NCBI GenBank assembly: GCA_964593555.1
Contig: CAZQIC010000010.1
Location: 1 to 63,636 of the forward strand
DNA: 63,636 nt
Direction of reading: 5' to 3'
DNA from: CAZQIC01 sp964593555
GTDB taxonomy: Bacteria > Bacteroidota > Bacteroidia > JAFLBG01
A program made the translations under genes and the position numbers. Shown piece by piece: positions 9,419-17,107 of the stretch. Numbering within the stretch: position 1 is the first letter of the stretch; each line of letters opens with the position of its first letter. The notes under the pieces were generated by a model, which was not told the origin of the DNA, did no database searches, and worked only from the letters and a program-made list of their open reading frames with translations.

Positions 9419-11380
9419 TCAATGCTGAACAATTATTTTCTTTGAGATGGAATTATCTTTATCGTCAACACGAATAAAGTAAACTCCGCTCTCTATTGTG
9501 GATAGATCCAAAGAAACTGAACTCTGTTCTGAAAGCGGCGTATATGTTAAAACTGTTTCTCCTAAAACATTTACAACAGATATATTCATATTTCCCATTT
9601 GCATTTTTGTTACAATGGTTACATTATCCTTTGCAGGATTTGGGGAAATATGTATTTCAGATGCGTTATCAATATCATCAACGCTCCATGGTGTTGCGCA
9701 CGTACTCACTCCAACCGCACACCAGGCGTCTTTTACACTTTGAACCTGTGTGGAGGTAGCTCCAAAAAGATCAGTTGCTGCTTGTACACTTGTCATTTCA
9801 GCATCATAATATGATGCTGTAGAAAACAGGTAAATAGTCTGGCTGCGATAAACAATTTTTAACGCATCCGCCATCCCAATTCCTGCTACCGCATAATTAT
9901 TCATATTATCATTTGTTCCAGAACCTCCAACCGTAAGCAGATAGAACCAGAAATTTTGTATCCCGCTATTGTAATGCACTCCGCCATGATCAAAAGAAAC
10001 ATCATACGGATCCTTCCAATATGTTCCAAGGTAAGTATCAGGCTGAGGGAAAAGTCCGGAGTTCGGATTACTCATGCTTCTCATTTTATAAGGAGGGATA
10101 AGAATTGTGTTGTCTCCAACATTCCAGGTTGCTGAAGAACCCAATGCGAAAAATTTTATCGCAGTTCCCATAATATCACTGAATGATTCGTTCAATGCCC
10201 CGGATTCTCCACTATAATCAAGTGCCGATGTGTGTTGGGTTACTCCATGACTAAACTCATGCCCGATTATTTCAATATCCACCAACGGGCCCATATATAT
10301 ACCATCACCATCACCAAATGCCATGCATGCCAGTGAATCTCCATAGCCAGCCCAGAAAGCATTATTAAGATTCGTATCGTAATGAGCAAAGCTATTTAGC
10401 TGACTGCCTAAATCGTCGTAACTGTTCCTGTTAAATATAGAATCATAAAAATTATACGTTTGCTCAGCGGCCCAATGAACGCTTGCAGATGCTGAATCGT
10501 TTGTAAAATTACTTGATACATTTTCGATTTCATTCATCATAACATACATACCGTTGCTGCCTCCCATAGAAGGAAGAGTGTTCCTGTTCGCATTGAATGT
10601 ATTTATTTCCTGGGATGCCCATGGACCCAGCGTATTGTTCTCATGTAAAGAATATTTTCCTGAAATTGAATTGTAAGACGAGGTAACATTTTTTACGCCG
10701 TTATACAATGTGGCAACTGTTGCAGGTGCATCCTGATCGTGCACAAGATTAATTGTATTCACCAATTCACCTGAATGAGCGTCAATAAAAATAGTTACCG
10801 CTTTATGTAACTGCGCACCAAGCACATTAATTTTCCAGCACAAACGAAAATCGTTGCTGTTATAATTTCCTTTAAAAGGAGCAACGATCAATTCGGATTT
10901 AGGATAATACTTATATAATTTTTTATCAGGTGCGTTGTTGTCCCATCTGAAAGATGTAAAACCACTGAAGTTTATTGCGGCTGCTATCGCTTCATCACTT
11001 GAGATGCCCGGAGCAACATTAATATTAATAGTTGAAACAAACTTCCCATTTGCTATCACAGCCTTGCCTTCTTTTTCATGAATAATATATTCAGCGCCAA
11101 CAACTTTTACATCCTTATAAAACTGTCCGTATTTGAAATGTGTATATCCTTCTTTATCAACATTTATTTCTATTAGATCCAGCCTATCTTCTGCTCTGAA
11201 ATTAAACTCAGTTTTTAGCTTCTCGAAAAAATTACTGTGCGTAACATCCGCATTGGGTTCAAAACGAATAAAAGAAGGATTTCCTGAGCCCGAACGTTGA
11301 ACAATTTGATAATTTTTCCCCTCCTGTGCAGGCAATAAAAAGTGCATCGGAAAAAGTACAATGAGTACAATTTTTTTCAT
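9419..11380 (-). CDS. Secreted M4 (thermolysin-family) metalloprotease with type A sorting domain
   Basis: The product is 653 residues from the ATG at 11380, which places a signal peptide (MKKIVLIVLFPMHFLLPAQ) at the start; the longer frame from 11419 adds 13 unlikely residues. An FTP/PepSY propeptide occupies about residues 30-215. In the catalytic domain the zinc motif HEFSH (about residue 373) is followed by the third ligand in ALNESFSD about 20 residues later, and the active-site region HYNSGIQNFWFY is present. The last roughly 80 residues (ISPNPAKDNVTI ... SISKKIIVQ) are a type A type IX sorting domain. It is an extracellular endopeptidase. Confidence 0.93.
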   Translation of the reverse strand: MKKIVLIVLFPMHFLLPAQEGKNYQIVQRSGSGNPSFIRFEPNADVTHSNFFEKLKTEFNFRAEDRLDLIEINVDKEGYTHFKYGQFYKDVKVVGAEYIIHEKEGKAVIANGKFVSTININVAPGISSDEAIAAAINFSGFTSFRWDNNAPDKKLYKYYPKSELIVAPFKGNYNSNDFRLCWKINVLGAQLHKAVTIFIDAHSGELVNTINLVHDQDAPATVATLYNGVKNVTSSYNSISGKYSLHENNTLGPWASQEINTFNANRNTLPSMGGSNGMYVMMNEIENVSSNFTNDSASASVHWAAEQTYNFYDSIFNRNSYDDLGSQLNSFAHYDTNLNNAFWAGYGDSLACMAFGDGDGIYMGPLVDIEIIGHEFSHGVTQHTSALDYSGESGALNESFSDIMGTAIKFFALGSSATWNVGDNTILIPPYKMRSMSNPNSGLFPQPDTYLGTYWKDPYDVSFDHGGVHYNSGIQNFWFYLLTVGGSGTNDNMNNYAVAGIGMADALKIVYRSQTIYLFSTASYYDAEMTSVQAATDLFGATSTQVQSVKDAWCAVGVSTCATPWSVDDIDNASEIHISPNPAKDNVTIVTKMQMGNMNISVVNVLGETVLTYTPLSEQSSVSLDLSTIESGVYFIRVDDKDNSISKKIIVQH

Positions 11381-11655
11381 TTTGATGAAACAATTAATTA
11401 AAGTTCGGGGAGATGGCACAATGTACTATCATTTTCAACAGATGTCAATAATATTCAGGGCTCATTATATGAAGTCAGACTATTTAGAAGTAAGCTGCGC
11501 TATTCATGCATAAACGGTAAATTAAAATATTGATTATGGTCAAAAATACACAGTTCTCCCCCACATTGTGTAAGATCATTTACACAAAAAAACAAAAATC
11601 TTCTTCCATCCTATTAATTTAAAAAAGGCATAATGTTCGCAAGATAACTTATATT

Positions 11656-12129
11656 ATGTCGGTGAAAAGAAAGGGAACGAAAAGCACAAACTCTTACTTT
11701 TTTGAAAAATTTGCCTCTGCTGTTTCGTCAGCAGCAGGAAGCCCATCGGCATTTTTAATCGCATTGGCAATTGTACTTGCTTGGGCAACCACCGGACCAA
11801 TATTTAATTATTCAGAAACATGGCAACTGGTGATCAATACAGGTACAACTATCATTACTTTTTTAATGGTGTTCCTAATACAGAAATCACAAAACAAAGA
11901 ATCACTATCCATTCAATTAAAATTAAATGAATTGGTAGCTTCTCATGCATCGGCAAGCAACCGATTGATAAACGTAGAGGGTCTGACAGAAGATGAATTA
12001 CAAGTGATAAAAAAATATTATGCAAAATTAAGCGAGTTCACCAAAAATGACGAAAGCCTTCATGAGTCCCATTCTTTAGATGAAGCCAAACAAAAACATA
12101 AAACAAAAAAAGAATCCCAAAAAAAGTAA
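11656..12129 (+). CDS. Low-affinity iron permease family protein
   Basis: The product is 157 residues. Two membrane helices (about residues 30-50 and 62-80) frame the family motif WATTGPIFNYSETWQLVINTGTTI, and FLIQKSQNK follows. The family (Fet4-like, PF04120) is annotated by similarity to a yeast low-affinity iron transporter; for these short bacterial members transport is not established. The C-terminus is hydrophilic and lysine-rich. Two tiny ORFs follow within 200 bases on the same strand. Confidence 0.82.
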   Translation: MSVKRKGTKSTNSYFFEKFASAVSSAAGSPSAFLIALAIVLAWATTGPIFNYSETWQLVINTGTTIITFLMVFLIQKSQNKESLSIQLKLNELVASHASASNRLINVEGLTEDELQVIKKYYAKLSEFTKNDESLHESHSLDEAKQKHKTKKESQKK

Positions 12130-12142
12130 CAACTAACAAAAA

Positions 12143-12313
12143 ATGAAAAATAAAATATACTTAAGCAGTTTAGCATTAATTACTTCATTAGGTTTACAAA
12201 GTTGCGCTGTTGTAGGAGGGATATTTAAGGCCGGCGCAGCCACAGGCATTTTTTTTGTAGTTGCAATAGTAGTATTAATAGTTGTATTGATCACACGCCT
12301 AGGTAAAAAATAA
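12143..12313 (+). CDS. Small lipoprotein, 56 aa
   Basis: This ORF runs ATG 12143 to TAA 12311-12313. It has a lipoprotein signal ending LGLQSC (Cys about residue 21), then AVVGGIFKAGAATG and one membrane helix ending in VLITRLGKK. Similar tiny lipoproteins with the GIFKAG motif recur in Bacteroidota and are sometimes mislabelled as phosphatidate cytidylyltransferase, which this cannot be. Function is unknown. It starts 13 bases after the iron-permease-family gene and is probably co-transcribed with it. Confidence 0.7.
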   Translation: MKNKIYLSSLALITSLGLQSCAVVGGIFKAGAATGIFFVVAIVVLIVVLITRLGKK

Positions 12314-12324
12314 AAAAAAAGAAT

Positions 12325-12444
12325 ATGAATAATTTTTTCAGAACAATAATAGCCGGTTACGGTGCAAAAAAAATAGGCGGCGGCTGCCTTGGAACCATAG
12401 TTGTATTTATAATAATTTATACATTACTTGGCCATTGCAACTAG
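12325..12444 (+). CDS. Tiny membrane protein, 39 aa
   Basis: ATG 12325 to TAG 12442-12444. The sequence contains GYGAKKIGGGCLGTIVVF and one hydrophobic helix ending LLGHCN. The YGAKKxGGGC...TIxVF pattern is one I associate with a small conserved Bacteroidota protein of unknown function. It lies 11 bases after the small lipoprotein gene, completing a three-gene run that is convergent with the GldLM-like locus. Confidence 0.6.
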   Translation: MNNFFRTIIAGYGAKKIGGGCLGTIVVFIIIYTLLGHCN

Positions 12445-12470
12445 CATACCCGGTAAATGATATAATGACA

Positions 12471-13436
12471 TTATTTTATCGAAAGGCATTCCGCTTCTAC
12501 TAATCGCGCATTGCTTTGTATCTCCGAAAGTTCATCAAGGACAAAGATCAATTGGTAATTCATGAGCTCCTGCTGTTCCCAGCTGACCACTTCTCCTGTA
12601 TTAGGATTCTTTCTGTCATCCACATTGAACAATTCATTCGACAATTCCGCGAGTTCCTGATTTATTTCATCCCAACCCAGCAGGATTTTACGATAGTTAC
12701 TCATCTTATTTTTTAGTTCCATTACTTTATTTATTTCACCACCCTCCAATACCTGTCTGGGAATATCAGCATTTTCAATATTGTATAGAAGTCTATTTTC
12801 ACGATCTAGGTTTGCTTCACATGTGTTTTGGGTAGCGGTCAACAATTCACATTTAAGGTCATCTATATATCTACATAGTTCATCAGAACTTTTATTGATC
12901 TCAAATTTCCTGTCATACTTTCTTGATTTCTCGTTGTTATAAGAAGCACTATACTCATTGCTGCTGATGTTTTTTGATATCACCTGCAGCAATCCCTTAC
13001 TTACGCTCAACGCAAGCAACACACTGAACACAGCAAGAAATGTTAAACCAAACATGATCCCTAAAAAATTTACACTCCCGTTCCTTTTTTCATTTCTGGT
13101 TTGATATAAATAAACCGGAAGAAATAAAAGGAACGGCATCGGAATACCTAAAAATAATAATATACTTGCTCCCGGCCAATACATTACTTTGAACAAAGTT
13201 CCCATCATTCCGATAAAAAATACAATGAAGGTAACCAGGTACAGCCATTTATATTTTTGCTGATCTGGTTCACGGTAACCGCTCATTAGAGCGAAAGGCA
13301 AAAACACAAAACAAAACAGAGCAACAGCAAGTACCAGGATTATTGATGCTCCCGGCCAATGCATTACTTTGAATAAGCAGCCTAACATCATCAGATTTGC
13401 ACTGACAATTCCGGAAATAAAAATTGATTTTTTCAT
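12471..13436 (-). CDS. GldL2-GldM1 fusion-like membrane protein (motor half B)
   Basis: The product is 321 residues. Two transmembrane hairpins each carry LFKVMxWPGA (residues 21-30 and 81-90, exactly 60 apart), the turn signature of GldL-type proteins; the second has Tyr in place of the His. A fifth helix (about 123-148, ending LLALSVSKGLLQ) resembles the single N-terminal helix of GldM (ALNxSKEVL type). The remaining roughly 170 residues are soluble and helical. They contain MELKNKMSNYRKILL and end in WEQQELMNYQLIFVLDELSE plus a run with ARLVEAECL, a pattern like the end of the GldM N-terminal periplasmic domain. The later GldM domains are missing. It lies 18 bases downstream of its longer partner in the same operon. 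The GldL/GldM assignment is inference from motifs. Confidence 0.75.
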   Translation of the reverse strand: MKKSIFISGIVSANLMMLGCLFKVMHWPGASIILVLAVALFCFVFLPFALMSGYREPDQQKYKWLYLVTFIVFFIGMMGTLFKVMYWPGASILLFLGIPMPFLLFLPVYLYQTRNEKRNGSVNFLGIMFGLTFLAVFSVLLALSVSKGLLQVISKNISSNEYSASYNNEKSRKYDRKFEINKSSDELCRYIDDLKCELLTATQNTCEANLDRENRLLYNIENADIPRQVLEGGEINKVMELKNKMSNYRKILLGWDEINQELAELSNELFNVDDRKNPNTGEVVSWEQQELMNYQLIFVLDELSEIQSNARLVEAECLSIK

Positions 13437-13454
13437 GGCTAAATGGTTTTAAAT

Positions 13455-14885
13455 TTATTTATTCAAATTAGCAAGTGTCTCTGATTCAACTATCCTAACC
13501 TTCTTTTCTACCTCAGTCAACGTATTAAGAGCACAAATAACAATTATGTGATGGAAATTATTCATCTCCCATTCAACCATACCATAATCATTCTTAACGG
13601 TTGTGTTCAACAGCGTATTTATATTCCGGGTAATATCAACATCATTTGCGCATACTGCGAGCGCCCTGGCCCTGAATTTATCCAATTTGTTTTTAAGCTG
13701 TGTACCTGATCCGTTTTTATTTTCACCGATCATTATTCGGGTAACTATATCATAATTATCCTTGTTTTTTATTTTTTCAGGATCGGTCAGCAGTGCTTTC
13801 GCATCTTCCTTGTTTACTAATTCTACTTGCTGAACCAGGTCTAGTTTTATTTCCGAAATTAAATTCAGCAATTTATCGGCTTCGCCCGATATTTCTGCAG
13901 CTTTTATTTTATTCTCAGCGCTTAAATTATCACTCTCAACAAAGGGCTGTTTTTTATTTTTGAAATAGCGCGAAATACGGGAAGTGTTGGATTCTTCATT
14001 TACAAATCGACTGAGTATGGGAGTAGATACATTGTATGCAAGTAATGTAGTTAACACAACAGCATACATGGAAACTATAATGAGAAAAATAAACTGACCG
14101 ATTTTTAATTCGGCTCTTTTGAATTTGTTATACGTAAATGCCGGAAGAAAAATACCTATCAATAACACCGCACCCATTATCATCAATGGGCCAGCTCCGG
14201 GCCAATGTTGTATTTTAAATAAAGTGGCCAATTCAAATATCATAAGTCCTATTACACCAAGAACATAAATCCCTCTTTGTCCCTTTGCGGCATCTCCTTT
14301 TAATTTTACAATGAGAAGTATAGGAAGGAATATAAAAATGATAAGGGTCCATCCTCCAAAAAGCATGACGGCAGCTCCCGGCCAATGCATCACTTTAAAA
14401 AGTATTCCTGCCATTAAAATTATTCCACCAATAAGAATAGAGAGGTTTAACACCGGGCGTTTTTTTTCTCCACCCTCTATATAATTAAGATAAATGGATG
14501 CTGGAAAAAACACAATACACAATAGTATAAAGCCCAGCAGCAATGCCGGGCCCGCTCCGGGCCAATGGAAAATCTTCAATGTTGTTCCCACGCCTATCAA
14601 TGCAAGGGAAAGGTTCCCGGTAATTTTCATTGTTGTTTTCATGAGCGCATAAGTTTTATTGGTTAAGTACAGCGTATCTTCCTGGATCTGCTGCAATACT
14701 TTTATTCCTGTTTGTTCTTTTATCAACGCGTAAGCTTCTTCAAAACTTTTTCCATCACTCATGTAATTTTCTACTTCACAGCAAATGTGATCCACCAATT
14801 CATCCGACAGGTTTATTAGTGTGACACGAGCCCGCTCTACATCCATTTCAATTAAGCTGATCTGGTCCTTATCTAACTGCCACAT
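13455..14885 (-). CDS. HAAS-GldL3-GldM1 fusion-like membrane protein (motor half A)
   Basis: The product is 476 residues. Residues 1-80 are a cytosolic helical domain (LSDELVDHICCEVENYMSDG...SFEEAY) resembling HAAS domains found next to PadR regulators. Three transmembrane hairpins follow, with KIFHWPGA, KVMHWPGA and KIQHWPGA at residues 104, 164 and 224, a strict 60-residue period. A seventh helix (about 262-290, LLAYNVSTPILSRF) looks like GldM's N-terminal helix. Residues 330-476 look like the GldM N-terminal domain (DNYDIVTRIMIGE, LKNKLDKFRARAL, WEMNNFHHIIVICALNTL, VRIVESETL). The Lys and His of KxxH correspond to the charged pair in the GldL helix hairpin. The start overlaps the padR stop by 17 bases, implying coupled translation. 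Confidence 0.78.
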   Translation of the reverse strand: MWQLDKDQISLIEMDVERARVTLINLSDELVDHICCEVENYMSDGKSFEEAYALIKEQTGIKVLQQIQEDTLYLTNKTYALMKTTMKITGNLSLALIGVGTTLKIFHWPGAGPALLLGFILLCIVFFPASIYLNYIEGGEKKRPVLNLSILIGGIILMAGILFKVMHWPGAAVMLFGGWTLIIFIFLPILLIVKLKGDAAKGQRGIYVLGVIGLMIFELATLFKIQHWPGAGPLMIMGAVLLIGIFLPAFTYNKFKRAELKIGQFIFLIIVSMYAVVLTTLLAYNVSTPILSRFVNEESNTSRISRYFKNKKQPFVESDNLSAENKIKAAEISGEADKLLNLISEIKLDLVQQVELVNKEDAKALLTDPEKIKNKDNYDIVTRIMIGENKNGSGTQLKNKLDKFRARALAVCANDVDITRNINTLLNTTVKNDYGMVEWEMNNFHHIIVICALNTLTEVEKKVRIVESETLANLNK

Positions 14886-15222
14886 ATTTAAGACCGAAGT
14901 CAGGTTTAAAGAAAATCTTAAGTGTTTTGATAAACACTTCCAACTCCTCTATTTTCTCCCGGGCTTTTGTAACACCGGATACAGTAATGGAATAATAAAT
15001 ACGGTTGCGGTTATTGACCACTTCTGATTCTGTTTTTACGATCCCCTCCTGCTCCAGTTTATGCAAAACAGGATACAATGCCCCGAAAGTAAGTTCTATC
15101 TGTCCATCTGATATATTTTTTACCATCTGTGTGATCTCGTAACCGTACATTCGACCGTTCTCAAAGAGAAGTTTTAAAATAATGGGCTTTAACATCCCCT
15201 TTAGTAAATCGTTTGATGCCAT
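14869..15222 (-). CDS. PadR-family transcriptional regulator
   Basis: The product is 117 residues. The winged-helix core includes ILKLLFENGRMYGYEITQMV, ISDGQIELTFGALYPVLHKL and EQEGIVKTESEVVNNRNRIYYSIT, all diagnostic of PadR. It is the first gene of the operon, and its last 17 bases overlap the start of the HAAS-GldL-GldM fusion gene. PadR proteins usually repress their own operon and respond to ligands or to the partner membrane protein, so it most likely controls the motor-like pair. A consensus promoter lies about 45 bases upstream. Confidence 0.92.
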   Translation of the reverse strand: MASNDLLKGMLKPIILKLLFENGRMYGYEITQMVKNISDGQIELTFGALYPVLHKLEQEGIVKTESEVVNNRNRIYYSITVSGVTKAREKIEELEVFIKTLKIFFKPDFGLKYVAVR

Positions 15223-15266
15223 GTTGTGTAATACAAATTATATACTGTATAAATAATATTATATAA

Positions 15267-15297
15267 CAAATATATACAAGTTTCTTATATATGTCAA
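15267..15297 (-). promoter_or_regulatory. padR operon promoter (TTG-N20-TATATTTG)
   Basis: On the minus strand TTG (15297-15295) is followed 20 bases later by TATATTTG (15274-15267), a full match to the Bacteroidota promoter. The leader to the padR ATG contains the small palindrome TATACTGTATA near 15241, a candidate PadR operator. Confidence 0.65.
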
Positions 15298-15319
15298 GAG
15301 ATTAGGCAATATATTTTAA

Positions 15320-15421
15320 ATAGCTGGCATTTTTATTGAAAATCAAGCCTTTGTAAAAGTCGATATGTGGGCTAAAGAAAAGCTGATGAAGAATTTAAAG
15401 AAATGTAATGAAGAGGGCTGA
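15320..15421 (+). pseudogene. Possible 3' gene remnant, 33 codons
   Basis: After a TAA at 15317-15319 there is an open stretch ending at TGA 15419-15421 with coding-like composition (AFVKVDMWAKEKLMKNLKKC). There is no start codon with a leader and no upstream continuation. It may be the decayed end of a lost gene between the padR locus and the ars operon. I do not recognise the family. Confidence 0.25.
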
Positions 15422-15841
15422 CTATATGAGAATGAATTCCTCTACCCTTTTTTTTATCGCATCCCTCACTTTTCTTGTCTGCATGAGTTTTTCTTCGTGT
15501 GTGCCTTTAAAACCTGAAGGATCGGCAAACGACCAATGCAATCTATTTGCTTTACCCGGGAACACCGGACAACGTTCAGCACAGGTTTCATCACAAACAG
15601 TAATTACATAATCAAAAAAAATTCCAGCCTGAAAAAATTCATTTACGTCCTTGGTCCTATTGTTGGAAATATCTATCCCACTCTCTTTCATCGCTTGTAC
15701 TACAATGGGATTTAAGGTGCCCGGTTCAATACCAGCGCTAGTTGCTTCAAATTTTTCTTTTCCCAATTTATTCAGAAACGTTTCTGCCATCTGGCTTCGC
15801 GCGGAATTGTGGATGCAGACAAATAATACTTTTGTTTTCAT
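15422..15841 (-). CDS. arsC: Arsenate reductase, thioredoxin-coupled LMW-phosphatase type
   Basis: The product is 139 residues from the ATG at 15841. The P-loop C-X5-R is CIHNSAR (Cys9-Arg15), and the redox cysteines are in CDETCAERCPVF (about residues 80-88), as in the Bacillus/Staphylococcus-type ArsC that shuttles a disulfide to thioredoxin. It reduces arsenate to arsenite in the cytoplasm. It is the last gene of the ars operon, and its ATG overlaps the TGA of the 41-residue ORF upstream (ATGA). The ATG at 15853 would add four residues and is less likely given that overlap. Confidence 0.93.
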   Translation of the reverse strand: MKTKVLFVCIHNSARSQMAETFLNKLGKEKFEATSAGIEPGTLNPIVVQAMKESGIDISNNRTKDVNEFFQAGIFFDYVITVCDETCAERCPVFPGKANRLHWSFADPSGFKGTHEEKLMQTRKVRDAIKKRVEEFILI

Positions 15842-15963
15842 ACCAATAACCATAGTAAATTAATAATTGTAAACCGGGCATCGAATCCAAAAATAATATT
15901 TAATACTAAAATGCCCACTGTCATTACAATTGGCTTGCGATACTTAATAAATTTATCTTTCAT
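15838..15963 (-). CDS. 41-aa membrane ORF in the ars operon
   Basis: ATG 15963 to TGA 15838. The product is MKDKFIKYRKPIVMTVGILV followed by a second short hydrophobic stretch (FGFDARFTIINLLWLLV). Its start overlaps the end of the methyltransferase gene by 11 bases, and its stop overlaps the arsC ATG in an ATGA junction, so it is tightly embedded in the operon and likely translated by coupling. It has a basic N-terminus and one or two membrane segments. I do not recognise a family, and it is not long enough to be an efflux pump. Confidence 0.6.
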   Translation of the reverse strand: MKDKFIKYRKPIVMTVGILVLNIIFGFDARFTIINLLWLLV

Positions 15964-16576
15964 ACATTCTTTTAAAATTGCAAAACAGGAAGTTTTGCGT
16001 TGTATTAAATGGTGTTATATGTTTCTCTTTGATGCATTTAATTTTCTCAAAACCATTCTTCAATTCACCTGTTAAAGTTTCTTCGTTGTATTGTTTAACA
16101 TCCAGTCCACTGCACTTTTGTGGCCCCTCGGTACTAAAAGTGCCAATGGCTACATTTCCATTTTCTTTAACCGCTTGCCTTGCTATTGAAAGATATTTTA
16201 TAACCTGTTCAGGTGTTGTCAGAAAATGAAACGCTGCCCTATCATGCCAAAAATCATACAAAGTTGTTGGCTGAAAATCCAAAATATCGCTGGTAATCCA
16301 ATATACTTTATCCGCCTTGCTGCCAAGCCTCTGCCTTGCTCTTGTTAATGCTTGTTTACTGATATCAAGGACTGTAATATTTTCAAAACCCATCTCAAGC
16401 AAAAAGTCAACTAATTTACTATCGCCACTACCGATATCAATTATTTTAGCCGATTTATTCATTTGAGCAGCGCGAACAAAGTCCAGTGAAATTTCAGGAA
16501 CATCTTGTGTCCAGCTTACTTCGTTGGGCCCTTTCGTAGAATAAATATTATCCCAATGTCGCTTTTGGTTTTCCAT
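15953..16576 (-). CDS. Class I SAM-dependent methyltransferase of the ars operon
   Basis: The product is 207 residues starting MENQKRHWDNIY at 16576; the longer frame from 16636 overlaps the upstream gene and is rejected. The SAM motif I is IIDIGSGDSKLVDFLLE (about residues 47-63), with acidic motif II at VLDIS. WHDRAAFHFL and GTFSTEGPQKCSGLDV are conserved in a methyltransferase subgroup found in Bacteroidota ars clusters. It lacks the paired cysteines of canonical ArsM, so arsenite methylation cannot be claimed; the substrate is unknown. It lies four bases after the DUF6428-like gene and overlaps the small ORF downstream. Confidence 0.82.
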   Translation of the reverse strand: MENQKRHWDNIYSTKGPNEVSWTQDVPEISLDFVRAAQMNKSAKIIDIGSGDSKLVDFLLEMGFENITVLDISKQALTRARQRLGSKADKVYWITSDILDFQPTTLYDFWHDRAAFHFLTTPEQVIKYLSIARQAVKENGNVAIGTFSTEGPQKCSGLDVKQYNEETLTGELKNGFEKIKCIKEKHITPFNTTQNFLFCNFKRMYER

Positions 16577-16580
16577 ATTT

Positions 16581-17057
16581 TTAACAACATCCCCCGCCGG
16601 GAGTACAACAACCTTCGTTAGTAGCTTGCAATTCACCTAATTTTATTTTTTGCTTATTGTTTGAAGTACCGCAATTATCACTTGCCAGGCAATTTGTTTG
16701 TTTAGTGGTCAGTACAAAATTTTCTCCGTTAAATTCTACACCATATTTTCCTATCGTATCATTTTGATATTCTATTTCTATTTCTGCATCTTCCACACCC
16801 AATACTTTTTCAGAAAGAGCAATTATCTTTATTAATTTTTTCGGTGCTAAACGATGATCCACATCGCCTGCGGCTTCCCATAACTGAAAGTTCACCGCTT
16901 TTTCATTGCGTACTGTTCCCCCGCAATCAATAAAGTGTCTGGTTACCTGACCAACTTCAGTAACATGAATGTGTTGAGGAACAAATGTTCCATCAGGCAA
17001 CATAAAGTTTAACTCACTGGCGCTCTCCAATTGTTTTTTAAAATTCGATAGTTTCAT
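16581..17057 (-). CDS. DUF6428-like protein with Cys-rich tail, ars operon
   Basis: The product is 158 residues from ATG 17057 (MKLSNFKKQLES). The core includes MLPDGTFVPQHIHVTEVGQV, CGGTVRNEKAVNFQLWEA and DHRLAPKKLIKII, the pattern of the arsenic-associated DUF6428 family. The end carries seven cysteines (NCLASDNCGT ... EGCCTPGGGCC), which suggests thiolate binding of arsenite or another soft metal. That is an inference from composition. It follows arsR after 50 bases that contain a second ArsR-type palindrome. Role unknown. Confidence 0.8.
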   Translation of the reverse strand: MKLSNFKKQLESASELNFMLPDGTFVPQHIHVTEVGQVTRHFIDCGGTVRNEKAVNFQLWEAAGDVDHRLAPKKLIKIIALSEKVLGVEDAEIEIEYQNDTIGKYGVEFNGENFVLTTKQTNCLASDNCGTSNNKQKIKLGELQATNEGCCTPGGGCC

Positions 17058-17082
17058 ATTTCTATTTTTTAAATTATTATTA

Positions 17083-17098
17083 ATCGTATTATAACGAT
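17083..17098. promoter_or_regulatory. Second ArsR-type operator (ATCGT-N6-ACGAT)
   Basis: ATCGTATTATAACGAT lies between arsR and the DUF6428-like gene. It shares both half-sites and the N6 spacing with the site upstream of arsR. Its position suggests that the downstream genes have an extra arsenite-responsive promoter. Confidence 0.65.
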
Positions 17099-17107
17099 CG
17101 TATTTTT

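Noticed and set aside
12471..15222. Possible Zorya-type (ZorAB) defence locus because of the 5:2 motor plan
   Set aside because: No ZorC/D/E nuclease or helicase genes adjoin it, and the hairpin motif and periplasmic domain look like GldL/GldM rather than ZorA/ZorB.
15953..16576. Calling the methyltransferase ArsM
   Set aside because: The conserved arsenite-binding cysteines of ArsM are not visible; only a general SAM methyltransferase can be supported.
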